64,000 nt of DNA from Narthecium ossifragum (GCA_963920575.1 OY986966.1:15867888-15931887), one strand, 5' to 3'. Counted from the first letter of the stretch, positions 33,644 to 46,185 are shown. Translations and numbers: made by a program. The notes: generated from the sequence alone by a model not told the origin.

Positions 33644-35737
33644 TCTTTCCCCTGTTCCCGCGATCCCTTCCTCGCCGGACAGCTCCGTGTGGGCGAGAGA
33701 GAGGGAAGCAACTCTGGTGAGCTTGGAGGCGTTCCACGACGAGGCCCCTCCTTCTTCCTCGACGGCTTCCGTCCTTCTTCTCCGGCGACGACTGTGTGTG
33801 TGAGAGATCCGGCAGCTTCCCCGGCAAGCTAGGAGGCGACGATAACGAGGAGGAAGCCATCGTCAGCAAGGTTTAACTAGGGATTAACCTCGAATTAGCA
33901 ACATAGGTAGGGTTCTTCCGTTAGTTTGGGTTTATGCTAATCTAGGATTTAGTTGATTGTTCTTTGATTTCTTACTACCTATTAGTTCATTTGTTCTTGC
34001 TAACTGATTGAAGTCTTCATAGGATTTGGTAGTGATTTTAATCGGAATTATGCATGTTTTTCTCGGATTTCTATCGAAACTCTGTTCTTTATCTGGACAG
34101 CTGTGTTCTAGCCTGTTTTCTTGTCCGTACGTGCATGATCTAATCTGATCATCAACACGACAACTGTAGATCTGTGGATCTACTTTCAATTCCATTTGAT
34201 TTCGTAATTTTGAAAGTTTTCTATTATTTGTGGTGGTTTTTCTTCCAACCTGCGACGAGGCAGTAATTAGTGGTTTCATTTGTGATTTCTGGGAGATTTA
34301 ACCATGAGATTGATCCAATTCTTGGTCAGCATGTTCCTAGTATGTTAATCTACACCTTCCCAAGTTTAATTTGAAATTTGAGGTCATTTGGATGTCGAAT
34401 TGAAGAAGATTTCATCACCTCTAACTATGGTTCACTGCAACAATCCGGGAATGTGTAGTTTTGTGAGTTTCTAGTGTTCTATTGTGCTTAATCTTTGTAA
34501 AATCATGTAATCAAGGTTCCTAGTGACACGTAGGTCTAGTATGTTCAATTTGGTGAATTATAGATTGTTAATTACGTGATGTTTGGCTTACTACTTGATT
34601 GATAACCTCCCCCTTTTTATTAGCATTTAAATTGCGAACTATACTAATTAGTTAAGTATGTAAATCGCGAATACCTATATAGTTGTGTGTCTAAGCCCGT
34701 ATGGGGTTCGTGGTTGAACCAAGGGATTCATGTCCTTTGGGATATTTAGATAGATGAACGGGCTAACTAGTGTGCCATGTTCTATTAATTATAATTAATA
34801 GCCGCCTGGTATGCCACTTGTTTTAATATGATTAACTGCTTGTTATTATTATCCGGTTGACCGAGGTTGTATCCCCGTTGTAGGAATTTTGGGAGATGGA
34901 TGTCTATGCCGTCATAATACCGAAATTTGAATTGAATTTGGTTGTTAGCGGCATGTGGCGCCACTGCACTGGTTTAATGCTTATTTTATATGTTCACCCT
35001 CTTAAGGCTAGCAGGGATGCTATGCCTAGATATGTATACTACTTGACATATTGTTGCATGATCTTATATATTTACATGTGCGTTAACATTGCAAACATTT
35101 GATTGCATTAGAAGCATTATGCTAGGACTTGGGCGAATAGGGGTTTCGCCCATCCGAGGGCTCGGGCAGCTTGGATCTAGCCTTAGGACCGAGGCTGGGT
35201 ATTAAGGTGTAGGATTTGATTGTACTATTAAATCATTGTTTCCCCGAGGATAGTATCTTGTAAACTTGAATACATTGTCATTTGAGGTATAGAGGTGGTG
35301 TCGGCTCCAGAGCCAAGTGCTAAGGATGTAAGTCGGTGTCTCCTTGTATGATCCCCAGGCAGAGTGCTCTTCCTGCATGGGTAAGGATGATGACTAGAGC
35401 ACTTAGGGACATCGACGGGGCTATGGGGCCCTAGTATACCTTAGACTTAGGTGAGGAGGTGACACAGTTGTGTTCCCCTTCCTTTCTGTGTGACGTAGAA
35501 TAGAACCCTACTGAGTTTATCGCTCACTCCTACTCGGGCTGTGTTTTCTAGGTGCAGCCTCCACCTGTTCGTTAGTTGTTCTAGCCGGACAGGCGTTCGG
35601 TGGTTCATCGACATCAGAAGGTGCTTGAGGACCATGGAGTTCCCTTTTCACTTTATAGTTGTACTTTAGAAGTCACATAATTGTATAATTTCCCTCTTTA
35701 AGGAATTTTGGGATTTCTGTTTAAACATGTATCTGAG

Positions 35738-37281
35738 TGTGAGGACCCATACCTCCAACCCGATCCGACCAGGTTAGGTCGAGGGTTTGGTTTGGTTGCT
35801 TTGTCTCGGTTGGGCTTGCTTTGCGATTAGTTGATCGCATCTTTGTTTTTGGACCCTCAATGACAATTTGGTAAATTGTGCCTTGTCAGTTGGTTTCACA
35901 TTCGCGTAGTACACACACTGCCTTGGATTGATGTATGTGATTGATTAGAACCTTAGGGGCGTTTTCGATCGGAAAATCGGAACTCGATCGGGAAAGATCG
36001 AAACGGACGACCGGGATCAACTATGACTTTAGTATAAATACCCTTATCCTCCCTTCTCTTTGTTTCTTTCCTCCACCCGATCCCCCCTTTCTCTACATCT
36101 TCTCTTCTTCTTTACCGTGATCCCTTCCCCGTCGGACAGCTCCGCGCGTGCGAGAGAGAGGGAAGTAGCTCTGGCGAGCTTGGAGGCATTCTACGGCGAG
36201 GCCCCTCCCTTCCTCCTCTTCCCTTCTCCTTCCACGGCGACTTTTGTTCTTCTTCTTCGGCGAGGTTTTGAGGGGTTTGACAGCATCGGTGGCTCCCTGG
36301 CGGCTTGGAGGAATTCCACGACAAGGGAGGAGGTGGATTAGCATGGATTAGCGGCGGATTAAGGCCGGATAAGCGTTTAAGGTAGGGTTCCTACCTTAAC
36401 CTTTAGGTTAAGCTAAACCTAGGGTTTATTTTTGTTGGATATGTGGATTTGTTGTGTTAAATGATGCTTATAGGCATGATTATCAACCGAGTAGAGTTTG
36501 GGAGGATTTTATCTCGATTTTATCCATACTTATGCAGGTTTTTCCCGGATTTTATTGAAACCCTGTTTTTATGTGAGCTGAGCTGTTCAAGCTTAGATCT
36601 TGGCTCGTACATTTGTGATCTCTCCTGATCATCAGCATGGGAGTTGTAGATCAGTGGATCTACCCTCAATTCCACCTGGTTTCATAATTTTTGGAGTTTT
36701 CTATGATTTGTGGTGAGTTTTCTTCGAACCTGCGATGAGATAGTAATTAGAGGTTTGATTAGTGATTTTCCATGAGATTTAACCATGAGATTGATCTAAT
36801 TCTTGATCAGCATGCTCCTAGTATGTTAATCTACACCTGCCCAAGTTTAATTTGAAATCTGATGTCGTTTGAACATCGAATGGCGTGGTTTTCAACTCCT
36901 CTAACTATGGTTCACTGTAGCAATCCGGGATCTAGCTTTTAGGTGGATTTTCGATGTTTTATCATGTTTGATTCTTCGGGATTTATGCAATTAGGGTGCT
37001 TAGTGACATCTAGGATAAGCATGCGTTGTTTGGCATGTTTTGGGTGCTGAACCCTTGTTTTACGACACGTTTAATTAGTCTCTTATTTCCTTGCTTAAAT
37101 AGCGTCAATTGACAAGCATGCCTAGTATAGATGTATATGTGAATCTCGTATGCATGTGTAGATGTATATCTAAACACCCTTTGGGATGTTTAGATAGTTA
37201 AATGGGCCGAAGACGTGCCCTAGATTATGTGGATTGGATTTACTTCTGTTTAATGTTAATTGTTTAGTGGGGGGTGTGCCC
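35738..37281 (+). mobile_element. LTR-A copy 6, truncated by LTR-B element
   Basis: It starts TGTGAGGACCC directly in the end of LTR-A copy 5. Landmarks: CACAC block (35915), GATCGG half-palindromes (35967-36010), TATA (TATAAATA near 36032), CT-rich leader, AGGTAGGG box (36380) and 'tgatcatcagcatgg...gttgtagatc' block. It is interrupted at 37281 by LTR-B copy 2. The remainder was not found with certainty. Confidence 0.8.
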
Positions 37282-38653
37282 TGATAAGTCACAGATTATA
37301 TATAATTAAACCCCTTAAATTACCTTTGTTAGGCCTAGAGTAGGTGTATTTAATATCATATTGCTTGATTTCAGGTTTAAATAGGATTTGAGAAGAAATA
37401 TCAGAAATTCGGCTAAAAATCACTAAATTCTGCAAAAAGACTGCTTCGTCGACTGTTTGAAAATAAATCACCCGAAATTCTACAGAATTCTAAATATTTT
37501 GAAATTCTGGGAGATGAAAGAAGACTTCAAGAGCTACAACTTTCATGTTGAAGACTGTCTGAGATTCTCTATAGATTGGCGCCAGGTTTGAAGCAAAGTC
37601 AGAAGTATGAAAGCTAAAATTTGAGAAAGGCTGAAATTAATTGATGACGTGGCAGACCCAGTCCGACTGGAGTGATGGATCGGATTTGAGTCCGATGGAT
37701 CGCTCCGATGACGTCAGCAACCCGGAATTTAGGGAAATTAGAGTTTAAGTTCAACTATGACTCCTAATTACGGGATTAAGGGTTTCTATTATATTAAGGG
37801 GTGATTTCAGCCGAATTTCTCATCTTTTTGACAATCTTTGGAGGAGGAAGAAGAAGATGGAGAGGATGTGGATGGTGACATCTTCCTACTCCAACCCGAT
37901 GGCTTTCATCCAAAAGATGAGTTGCTAATTATTGTACTTAGGATTATTCATGAAACCCTAGTGTAGTTTTGGTTTTTCTTTAGTTGGATTCTTGTGAACT
38001 TCTCAATGCATGATCTCATGAATATGGTTTTATTATTAATAGAGTTGAAGGAACATAGTTCCCTTGACGTACTTTCAGTCCTACATGATTTCTGTGATTG
38101 ATTGTAGAGATTTATGAGATGATTTTCATGAAGTTATTGGTTTGCCTTTGAGATAAGCTTTGCTACGTGAAGATAGGTTGTGCCAAGGTCATTAGGAGTA
38201 GTATAATTTAAGGTAATCGTAGGACCAAAGACAATCTATGCCAAACAAAGATAGGTTATGCCGTTGGGAACATTAACTTTCTTTTAAGGATTCATGTGAG
38301 CTTGTAGCCATATAATCCATAATGTTGAGAGAAGGGAACAAGATAATAACTAGAGAAGACTAATAATGTAACTAGGGCGGATTGAGTAATTCCTAAGTAA
38401 CTACTCTATTGATTCAAATTGATCAATCTTTTATCTCTTTTATTTATTAGTTTAGATAACTCTATTCTATCTTTGATTCTTTTCCTTAGTTTTAGGGTTT
38501 TGAGAATTGATTTTGATTTCCAACGTTTTCCCTGTGGATCGACTCCCGACTTCACCGCTATTTCTACCTAGTAGTTTAGTGATTGAATAAGGATATAAAT
38601 TTAATATTTGATTGAGTTTACAACGTTTTAATGACGACGTTTGTGAGCGATCA
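37282..38653 (+). repeat. LTR-B copy 2, 5' LTR with adjacent primer site
   Basis: This 1372-bp LTR runs TGATAAGTCACA...GTGAGCGATCA and is homologous to 14286-15696. It is followed five bases later by a primer site. It holds a small palindrome-like cluster (GGATCGGA...TCCGATGGATCGCTCCG) at 37668-37715. Confidence 0.9.
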
Positions 38654-38658
38654 ATTTT

Positions 38659-38675
38659 TGGCGCCGTTGCCGGGG
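38659..38675 (+). promoter_or_regulatory. Primer binding site (tRNA-Asp type) of the LTR-B element
   Basis: TGGCGCCGTTGCCGGGG complements the 3' end of plant tRNA-Asp. This primer is used by Athila-like Ty3/gypsy elements, which supports classing LTR-B there. Confidence 0.85.
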
Positions 38676-39700
38676 AATTCGACGGTTACCTATTTGATTT
38701 TCTCTTAACTCATTTTCATTGCTGAGTTAGGTTTTTATCTTTCTTGTTTTTCCCTTTCTTTATTTTACATTTTTTAGGATTTTTCTGACAATTGTTTGGA
38801 ATTTTTGCAGCATTGGAACATAATTGTTTTTTGAAGGAAGGATCTCCCCCTCGGCCTAGAGCGATCAGTCGGACCCAAAACCGACCGATCGAAACTGCGC
38901 AGTCAGGTAGGTTTTCTAAATTCAAAATTTTCATTTCAATCGTTGTTTTTCGGATTTTGTCCTCTCTTCCGAATCCTGTGTTTTCTTTTCCTCTTTCTGA
39001 TATATGATCTTGCATACATGGTCGAATATTATATGCCACCGGGTGATACATTGTGGGATTATCACACACCCTCGACATATACACCTGCTTACAATAATGA
39101 CATATATGGTTTCTCAAATCCGGCATATAATTCACATTCATATCCTTATAATTCAAATTTTAGAAATCATACAAACCCTAATTGGCAATTTGAAGGTTAT
39201 CAACCTCCTAATGTTCAACCATGGAACATAGAAACACCGTCATAAAATTTTGAACCTAGTTTTGGACAACAATATCTTTCACAAGCATCCTCTAATCCGA
39301 CTATGGACACAATCATGAGTACACTTGCCAACATGAATGCTAGTATGAATAGTATGAATGCTAAGATGGCAAAAATTGAAAGAGATGTTAACTCTAATTA
39401 TCAATCAAATAAGAAAATAGAGATACAAATAGAACAACTAGCCCACATGGTTGATTCATATTATGAGAATGAGGATTATGCGAATGATTCTATTCCTCTT
39501 GTTAATGATGACAATGCTTGTGATGCTTATCTTTCTAATGATGTTGATGCATGCTATAATGCTCATGATTTTTTGCCAGTTCATGATGCTATTGATAATG
39601 TTTTGCCAGCTGTTGAAAATACTGTTTTCCCAACTTTGAATGATACAGTTGATGATGTTGATGAATGCTACCCGGTTGTACATTCCCGACGTGGTCCCCA
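38676..39700 (+). mobile_element. Internal part of an Athila-like element with a short gag-like ORF
   Basis: The internal region lasts only about 1 kb. Two collinear frames, at 38943-39242 and 39303-39710, are separated by a stop. They encode a Tyr/Asn/Pro-rich stretch (PPGDTLWDYHTPSTY) and then a coiled-coil-like segment (NMNASMNSMNAKMAKIERDV) followed by an acidic Asp/Ala/Val-rich tail. The Tyr-rich opening and the coiled coil resemble N-terminal gag regions of non-autonomous gypsy elements. No polymerase and no 3' LTR are present; the sequence is cut near 39700. Confidence 0.55.
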
Positions 39701-39717
39701 AGTGTGGTAGTCCTACT

Positions 39718-40358
39718 TGGCCATGATGTCCGCCTCCGATCTACGCGGGTACAGCCAGATGCACTCCTCCATTGGTCTCATGGTAGTGGGTTTGGAGGCG
39801 TGGAGGAGGATGGAGTTGGATGGAGCGTGGGTACCAAGAGTAATTGTAAAGGCTTCTCAGCTAATATTTCGAGGAATACATGATAATGTTTCACGAAATA
39901 CCTGGTAATATCTTTCAACAAATACATGGTAATATAATTCATGTAATACCTGGTCATATTTAAAGAAATGCTTGGAAATATTTGAAGAAATACCTTGTAA
40001 TATCCGATCTCCCATCTTCCCATTCTATGCTTCCTTTTTCTCCCACCCTCTCTTTCTATGTCTTTACTTAATGTGCCTCAGAGAGGCTGACATGCTCTCC
40101 CCCCGACCCTCTCCCCCATCTCTCTGTCCTTGTTGGCAAGGGCAAGGGCGGAGAGAAAGATGAAGAAATCCGCGCTTTTATGATGGTATCCTTTCTAAAG
40201 CAAGGGATTGCAATCTTTTACGAGGGAATTAATACTACTTCTAACGACTGGGTGTATACATTGTCTCATCCTCATTGAACTCGGCCGCTCGCGGCTCCAC
40301 TTACCAAGACGACGACGCTCGATCCCCTGCCCCATCTCCAACTTCCCTTGAGACCGGC
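39718..40358 (+). repeat. Left arm of a large inverted repeat
   Basis: This segment of about 640 bp matches the reverse complement of 46466-47067 along its whole length, with scattered substitutions and small gaps. It includes a 7-unit degenerate minisatellite of GAAATACCTGGTAATATTT type (39868-40003). It ends exactly where LTR-A copy 7 begins. No known protein is recognisable in it. Confidence 0.85.
39868..40003. repeat. Degenerate minisatellite with GAAATACCTGGTAATAT units
   Basis: Units of about 18-25 bp containing AAATRCNTGGTAATAT repeat about seven times. The mirrored copy is at about 46785-46930 in the right arm. Confidence 0.75.
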
Positions 40359-41832
40359 TGTGAGGGCCCGTCCCTCCAACCTGGCTCGACCAAGTGGGTC
40401 GAGGGCCGTTCTCTTTTGGTTTGGTTCCGCGTCGGGTACGATCTGGCGATCGTATGGTGGTTTTTAGCCCCAGGGGCATTTTGGTAAATATGCCCCCTGG
40501 TGATCAGTTTCACACCCGCGTTGCACACACGGCCTTGAATTGATGTATGTGTTTGATTAGAACTTTAAGGGTGCTTTCGATCGGAAGATCGGAGCTCGAT
40601 CGGAAAAGATCGAATCGGACGGCTGAGATCGTTTCAGATCTCTATATATAGCCTGTCCCTTTCTCTCTCTCTTTCTTCTTTGTTGTCGACGTCTCTTTCC
40701 CTCTCTCTCTCTTTCTCTCTCCTATGGCTGAGCTAGGGCTTGGGGACGCGAGCGTCGAGGCGTGGATCTTGGTGGTTTGACTGGTTAGACGCATGGAGGA
40801 GCTGCCCTACTTGCTCAAGTAGGTGTTTCTACCTCGATCCGGTGATCGGGTTCTCCTAGGATAGGTTTATTGTATTTTCGCTGTAGGAGTACATGTTAGA
40901 ATGTTGTGTAGGTTGTAGCATATGTTGTATGGCTTGTCTCTAGTATTCCTATCAACTAATTTTCGTATTTTATCGGACGATTTCCATATTATCGCCGTTT
41001 TGTCGGTTTTTGGCCATTGAGACCTATGTTTGAGATTTAACCATCAAAATCATGTTTTATTCGTACCATTAGCTTCTCCATCATCTTTTACGCATGCTTG
41101 CAGAGTTTCATCAACTTCCAACTTGTTTTGATCATTCAAATCCAAGAAATTGAATTTCCGGCACTGTTCTGATGAACTGTGCCTTAAGCTCGACGGTCGA
41201 TCGGTGGATCGACCGTCAAGCGTTGATACGCTTTTTTTGAGCCTGACGGTCGACCGTCGGATCGACCGTCGCATCGTCCGTCAGGCTCTGTCGCGTTTTG
41301 GGTCTCCCAGGGTCCATGCACCGATCAACCGCGGGCTCCCTCTGTTTTCCTTTCCGCCTCACGGTCGACCGTCGGATCGACCGTCGCATCGTCCGTGAGA
41401 CTCTGTCTCGTTTTGGGCTTCCCAGGGTCGATGCACTGATCGACCGTGGCCCTTATGCCTTTCCCTCATTTGACCCCACGGTTGACCGTCGGATCGACCG
41501 TGGCATCGACCGTGGCCTCACGATCGACCATCGGATTGACCGTGGCATCGACCGTTGCCTCATGGTCGACCGTCGCATCGACCGTCGCATCGGCCGTGGG
41601 CCACTAAGTTGTGTATTTTGGTTTCCTTTGATTGGTTTTCATTCATGATAGATATCTAATCATGTTAGGGAGCATACACGAGGTTTTCTCAGGATTTCTT
41701 TCGAGATTTGGAATTGAATTGGGAGTTTAACCTCTTCGACGAATTTACGGCTTACACTTGCATTTAAATACTTGGTTGATAGTAGTCTAAATGCTTATCG
41801 GTTTCCCTAGCCGTTTGCTAACTATGAGTGTG
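40359..41832 (+). mobile_element. LTR-A copy 7, 3'-truncated
   Basis: It starts TGTGAGGGCCC and carries the CACAC block, GATCGG half-sites (40577-40620), TATA (TATATATAG near 40645), CT-rich leader and AAGTAGGTGTTTCTACC box (40818). The array of GGTCGACC palindromes is at 41188-41605. Compared with copy 12 it stops at about 41832, where GA-repeat DNA follows. Confidence 0.85.
41188..41605. repeat. Array of ACGGTCGACCGT palindromes
   Basis: About seventeen units of CGGTCGACCG, GGATCGACCG or close forms occur in 420 bp, many in a doubled form (ACGGTCGACCGTCGGATCGACCGT). They lie in LTR-A copy 7, 0.83-1.25 kb from its start. Confidence 0.95.
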
Positions 41833-42048
41833 GGTGAGAGAGGGGGAGAGAGAGCGAGAGAGAGAGAGTGGGAGAGAGAGTGTGTGGAGGAGAGCGAGGG
41901 AGGAAGAGAGAGAGAGGGGGCGATAGTGAGAGAGAGAGAACGAGAGAGAGAGGGAGTGGGGGTGGAGAGAGTGGAGGAGAGGGATGGAGAGAGAGAGAGA
42001 GAGAGAGCGATGGAGGATGAGAGATGGAGCGAGAGAGGGGGGGGGGGA
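41831..42048. repeat. (GA)n-rich microsatellite ending in a G-run
   Basis: About 215 bp of imperfect GA/GAGC/GGGA repeat ends in a run of 12 G near 42037-42048. Both strands show long frames here because of composition only. Confidence 0.95.
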
Positions 42049-42689
42049 TTTATGAGACACAAAGAGGAATAATACTTGAAAACTATAAACAAATGCAGGG
42101 AACTCGTTAAGGAAAACTTCTGAAATATGTTCTCTGTCTCCATCTCTCTCTCTTTCTTATCAAAACGCTTTCACTAAGGTGACTAGTGCTCAGTCGGCAA
42201 AGCGTACCCAATTTCTTAGAGGTATTCTCTACTTTTCTATATAGATTTCTTAATTTTATCGAAGAATTACTTCCACATTTTGAAGAATTCTTTCATCATT
42301 TTCACTAATGTCTTTGTCTCTCCCAAGTTTGGTTGCTGTGTAGCGGGAAAATGGACGACCGACGCGTTTAGTGCGATGCGATCCAGCAATGCAATGATCG
42401 AGGGGTCGAGCTGTCCACTATCAACGAGCCATCGACTCCAGAGGATTAAAGTCGGATGTCACCAATCCCGGAGCAAAGTGGCCTCGAAGTCGAAGCATCC
42501 TATGAAGTCACTAATCCCAGAGCTACGGGACCTCAAGGTGGAGATAGCTTATGAAGTCCCTAGGAATAGCATAATCATTCTTAGAAGTGGTCAAATTACT
42601 TGTATAATTGGTCTAGGAGTAAATACGTAAAAACATTCAGTTATGACCTGCCATTGCAATACAGTGTACAGTAGACAAAAATGACTAGG
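42049..42689. other. No gene recognised
   Basis: Mixed sequence of moderate GC. Short frames at 42280-42630 have no recognisable motif. A CT-rich tract lies at 42130-42160. Confidence 0.5.
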
Positions 42690-43230
42690 TCAATATTGCA
42701 GCAATTTGGTATGCCATGGACTTGAGCTTCAATCAATGGTTTTCTAGCTCCAGTCGGGCCACTATTACGTCTCTCTCATTCACTAAGCTTGTCCCAATGC
42801 TCGAATTTGCTCTCATCAGCTCGTCATCCACCCGATGGGGGATTTCTTCATCATACCATGTGAAGAAGTTGCAACCACCATGCTCCTATAGACGCCAACA
42901 CAAGGGGTAGCTACGGCATTGTTAAACAGGACAGTGAGAATGGACTAACATGATCTTACCCATGGTGTTGCACAACCCACAAACCTTCTGTCGTGGGTCT
43001 GCTCTGTCCGAGAGGTGAATAATCTGGCTTCCACACCGCACCAACAGTAGCAGATCATATCCAACCTCCTCGAGGTTGCGTTTGATCCAGCGCTGAGTTG
43101 TGGACTCGTGGTCGATCCTCACCTCCTCGACATGGTGCCGTTCAATCACCGTGGTCAGTTTAGTAAGAAGTCGGCCGGCGAGCTCCTCGTCTTGTTTGCC
43201 CCTTCTCGTGGCCTTTAAATAGGAGTAGGA
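42690..43230 (-). pseudogene. GRF-type zinc-finger gene relic
   Basis: The minus-strand frame from about 43230 reads ATRRGKQDEELAGRLL and on to CGSQIIHLSDRADPRQKVCGLC. After an interruption it continues near 42885 with EHGGCNFFTWYDEEIPHRVDD and a leucine-rich helical tail. The Cys/Cys/Cys spacing and the GGCNFFTWYDEE segment match the GRF zinc finger, a short nucleic-acid-binding module common in plant genomes and transposons. The interruption contains GTAAG and TATAG like an intron, but joining those sites does not keep the frame, so it is probably a pseudogene. A TTTAAA box sits at about 43210. Confidence 0.55.
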
Positions 43231-43483
43231 GGCGGGAGTACTGGTTCAAAACTGCTTCAGTGCGGGGGAAGAGCTTCAAAACCAATCATGTCACCTCACG
43301 TGACCGGTTTATCGTCATCTTTCTATAATGCCATCCAACGGAGGTCACACAACAGGTGTCAAATTTAACGTTGGGTATTAACACGTGGAAAAAAATGTCC
43401 ATGTGGAAAACAATCCCAACTAGAGATTCTCTACATACTAAACGTGAAGGAATTCCCTTTTCTTATATACGTCTGGATGCTAG

Positions 43484-43907
43484 TGTTAGTCCTAACGTTG
43501 TTTTGATGATGTCAATATATGTTTGATGATAAAACATTGATTTAATATTTAAATCCCTTAATTTGGAAATCATGAAGTTCAATATTTATATGATTTTGTA
43601 CTCACGGCGATACGATGGTTGATGCACGGATCAACCGTGGAGTCTGACGGTCGATGGACGGATCGACGGCTGAGGTTAAAGTTACGATGGTCAATGTGGC
43701 GGTCGATGAGACGGTCGACCGCAACCTATCTGACTTGTTGTGTTGAAGCGACGGTCGGACGAGGCATCGACCCTGAGAAGCGGTTTTTGAGGCTCACGGA
43801 CGATGTGACGGTCGATGCGATGGTCGACCATGAAGCTTGAAGGTCGATGCGCGGATCGACCGCAACTCAAGAAGAACGCGACAGACGATGCGACTATCGG
43901 CCGCCAG
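43484..43907 (+). mobile_element. Copia (SIRE-like) LTR fragment with palindromes
   Basis: It starts TGTTAGTCCTAACG and continues TTTTGATGATGTCAATATATG, phrasing typical of SIRE/Maximus-type copia LTRs. It is cut at 43908 by LTR-A copy 8. Between 43615 and 43900 it contains degenerate GGTCGACC/GGATCGACC palindromes. Confidence 0.45.
43615..43900. repeat. Degenerate GGTCGACC palindrome array outside LTR-A
   Basis: About ten half- or full palindromes (ACGGTCGACCG, TGGTCGACCA, GCGGATCGACCG, ACGGTCGATG) occur in 285 bp. They lie outside LTR-A, just before copy 8. Confidence 0.85.
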
Positions 43908-46185
43908 TGTCACGCCCCGACCCAGAAAACCCATCCGGGCCGGGATGTGAGGGTCCTAAACTCTATTTCTAAAATCAAATGGCGAGAGTTTTCCCTGTGT
44001 TTCTCAATTTGAACCCTGTACAATTATAATCTCCACAATAAATTAAAACGATAAATCTAACAGTTCTAAAATTCAACAATAATATGAATTTGCAATCACA
44101 AATCTTACTATCTAGTACAGGTTCTGATACAATACTTTCATCAACCCTCATTACAAAATTTAATACAGACTATCAAATCCTCGAAGAGGAAAATTATACA
44201 TTTAATATGACTGCAAATATACAACTATTAACAAAGGGGAAAACTCCAAGACCGTCAAGTGCTCCTCGAAACTCCAAGTCCGCGATCACCTCGAGAATAG
44301 CGCGCCAACGCCTAGAAGATCACCTGAAAGGAAAGGACTGCATCGACCTGCATCGCCGATGCAGCCCAGGTAGGAGTGAGCAACAAAGCTCAGTAGGGTT
44401 CTACGCTATTCTACGGCACACTGAAGGGAGGAAAACAACAACAGTGTTGTTTCTCCGCCTAAGTCTAAAGGATGCCACGGGGTCCCATAACCCCTATCGA
44501 TTTCCCAAGGGATCCTACTCTTCTCAACAGACCACGCTGGGAACATCAACCAAACACGCTGGGAGGAAACAAGAATCAGAGCCAGTAGGAACACCATTTA
44601 CCCAGCAAGAAACCACTGCCTGGGGACACACGTCAGGGACATCGACAACCATCCTTAGCACTTGGCCTTGGAGAATCGACACGACCTCTAAACCTCAAAC
44701 AACATAATATTCCAGTCCGACTAACTAATAATCCTCGAATGATATCAAACATGATCATTGATGACAATCACGTCCTAATCCTCGACTACCCAAACCCCGG
44801 CCCTAGGGCTATCCGAGAACCCCGGACCGATGATCGAAACCATCGTCTACCACCTAGACTAATGCTTCTAATGCAAACAGATGCATGCAATGCTCAGGCA
44901 CAGGAATACAGGAATAGTAGCATGCAACAATATGCCAAGACAACATACACGGGCTAGGCGAAGCATCAAGCTTGCCGAAGGGTAAACATAGCAAGGGTTC
45001 AAGCAATAAGGATCTATCTAGCAAAGCTATAATAATACAATATTATAACAGCGCCCACGAACCGTAGCAAACAAAAACACATTCAAATGAAATTCCAGTA
45101 TTACAACGGCGTCCGCAGCCGTTAACCGCAATTTCTACAACGGGGGCACAACCCCGGTCACACAAATAATAATCCAACACATCTGTAATATACAATAGGC
45201 CACAATTATTAATTAACACAACTAAGGCACACCTTCGGCCATTTAATTAGCTAAGCATCCCAAGGGGCACAACTCCCTTGGTTCAACCACAAGCTAAGTA
45301 TACATGTAAATAAGCATGACATGTGATTAATTGCTAATTAAACAAGGATGATTTATATCTAATTAAACATGCCGAACATCAAACAATTAATCATCTAAAA
45401 ACAACCAATTAGAACATGCTAGCCATCGAGATCTCTAGGAATACCAATCACATGAATCCCGAAGAATCAATCACGATAAAACATCGAAAATCCACTAACA
45501 AGCTAATTTCTGGATTTCTACATTTAACCCTAGTTAGAGGCGATGAAATCTTATCAATTCGATGTCCAAACGACGACGAATTGGAAATCAAACTTGGGCA
45601 AATGTATATTAGCATACTAGAAACATGCAGCCCAAGAATCGGATTAATCTAATGGCTAATCTTCCCGGAATTCACTAATCAATTCACTAATTTCGGTCTC
45701 GTCGCAGATCCGAAGAATAATCACCATAAATCGTAGAAAAGTCCGAAAATTACGAAATCAGCTGCAAATGAAAGTAGATTCGATGATCTACAACTTTCCT
45801 CTTGATGATCAAACGAGATCATGCACGTACGAGCCCAGATCTGAGCTAGAACAGCTCAGCCCGCAGGAAAAACAGAACCTCGATAAAATCCGGAAAAAAC
45901 TTCCAAAAATCTGAATAAAACCCAAATCAAATCACATGGAAGCTAGATCACATGTTAAGCATGCTTAGAGGGACTAATTAACACATAGAAATCAATTAAT
46001 CCAACGATCAAACCCTAGATCTAGCATATCTTAGAGATCAAGGTAGAAACCCTACCTTCACACGCTAATCCAAGCTTCATCCTCGCTAATCCGCCGTGAT
46101 CCCGCCGTCCACTGTCATCGCCGTCGTCTCCAGCTCGCCGGAGCACCGTCGGGGGCCTCCCACAGCCGCAGCCAGCGTCGGGGAA
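43908..46185 (-). mobile_element. LTR-A copy 8, truncated
   Basis: It starts TGTCACGCCCCGACCC and holds the 'GGTAGGAGTGAGCAACAAAGCTCAGTAGGGTTCTA' block (44370-44402), the gcatgatc/gttgtagatc block (45780-45840) and the AGGTAGGG box (near 46050). The TGTGAGG end, with promoter and CACAC block, is missing; it stops near 46185. Confidence 0.8.

Larger units (their letters stand above)
29442..35737 (+). mobile_element. LTR-A copy 5, split by a non-autonomous LTR element
   Basis: The first part (29442-29789) begins TGTGAGGAC and carries the CACAC/TTTGGTAAATTG block. The second (33649-35737) continues with the CT-rich leader, AGGTAGGG box (33908), 'gtacgtgcatgatc...gttgtagatc' block and the CTAGGTGCAG box (35549). 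It is cut at 35737 by LTR-A copy 6. The inserted element (29790-33643) generated the TCTTT duplication inside it. No palindrome array was seen in this copy. Confidence 0.85.

Noticed and set aside
41787..42143. Frames on both strands of the GA tract
   Set aside because: GA/TC microsatellite DNA lacks stops in several frames; the peptides are low complexity.
42885..42960. A clean GT-AG intron in the GRF gene
   Set aside because: The GTAAG and TATAG sites do not join the two conserved frames in phase.
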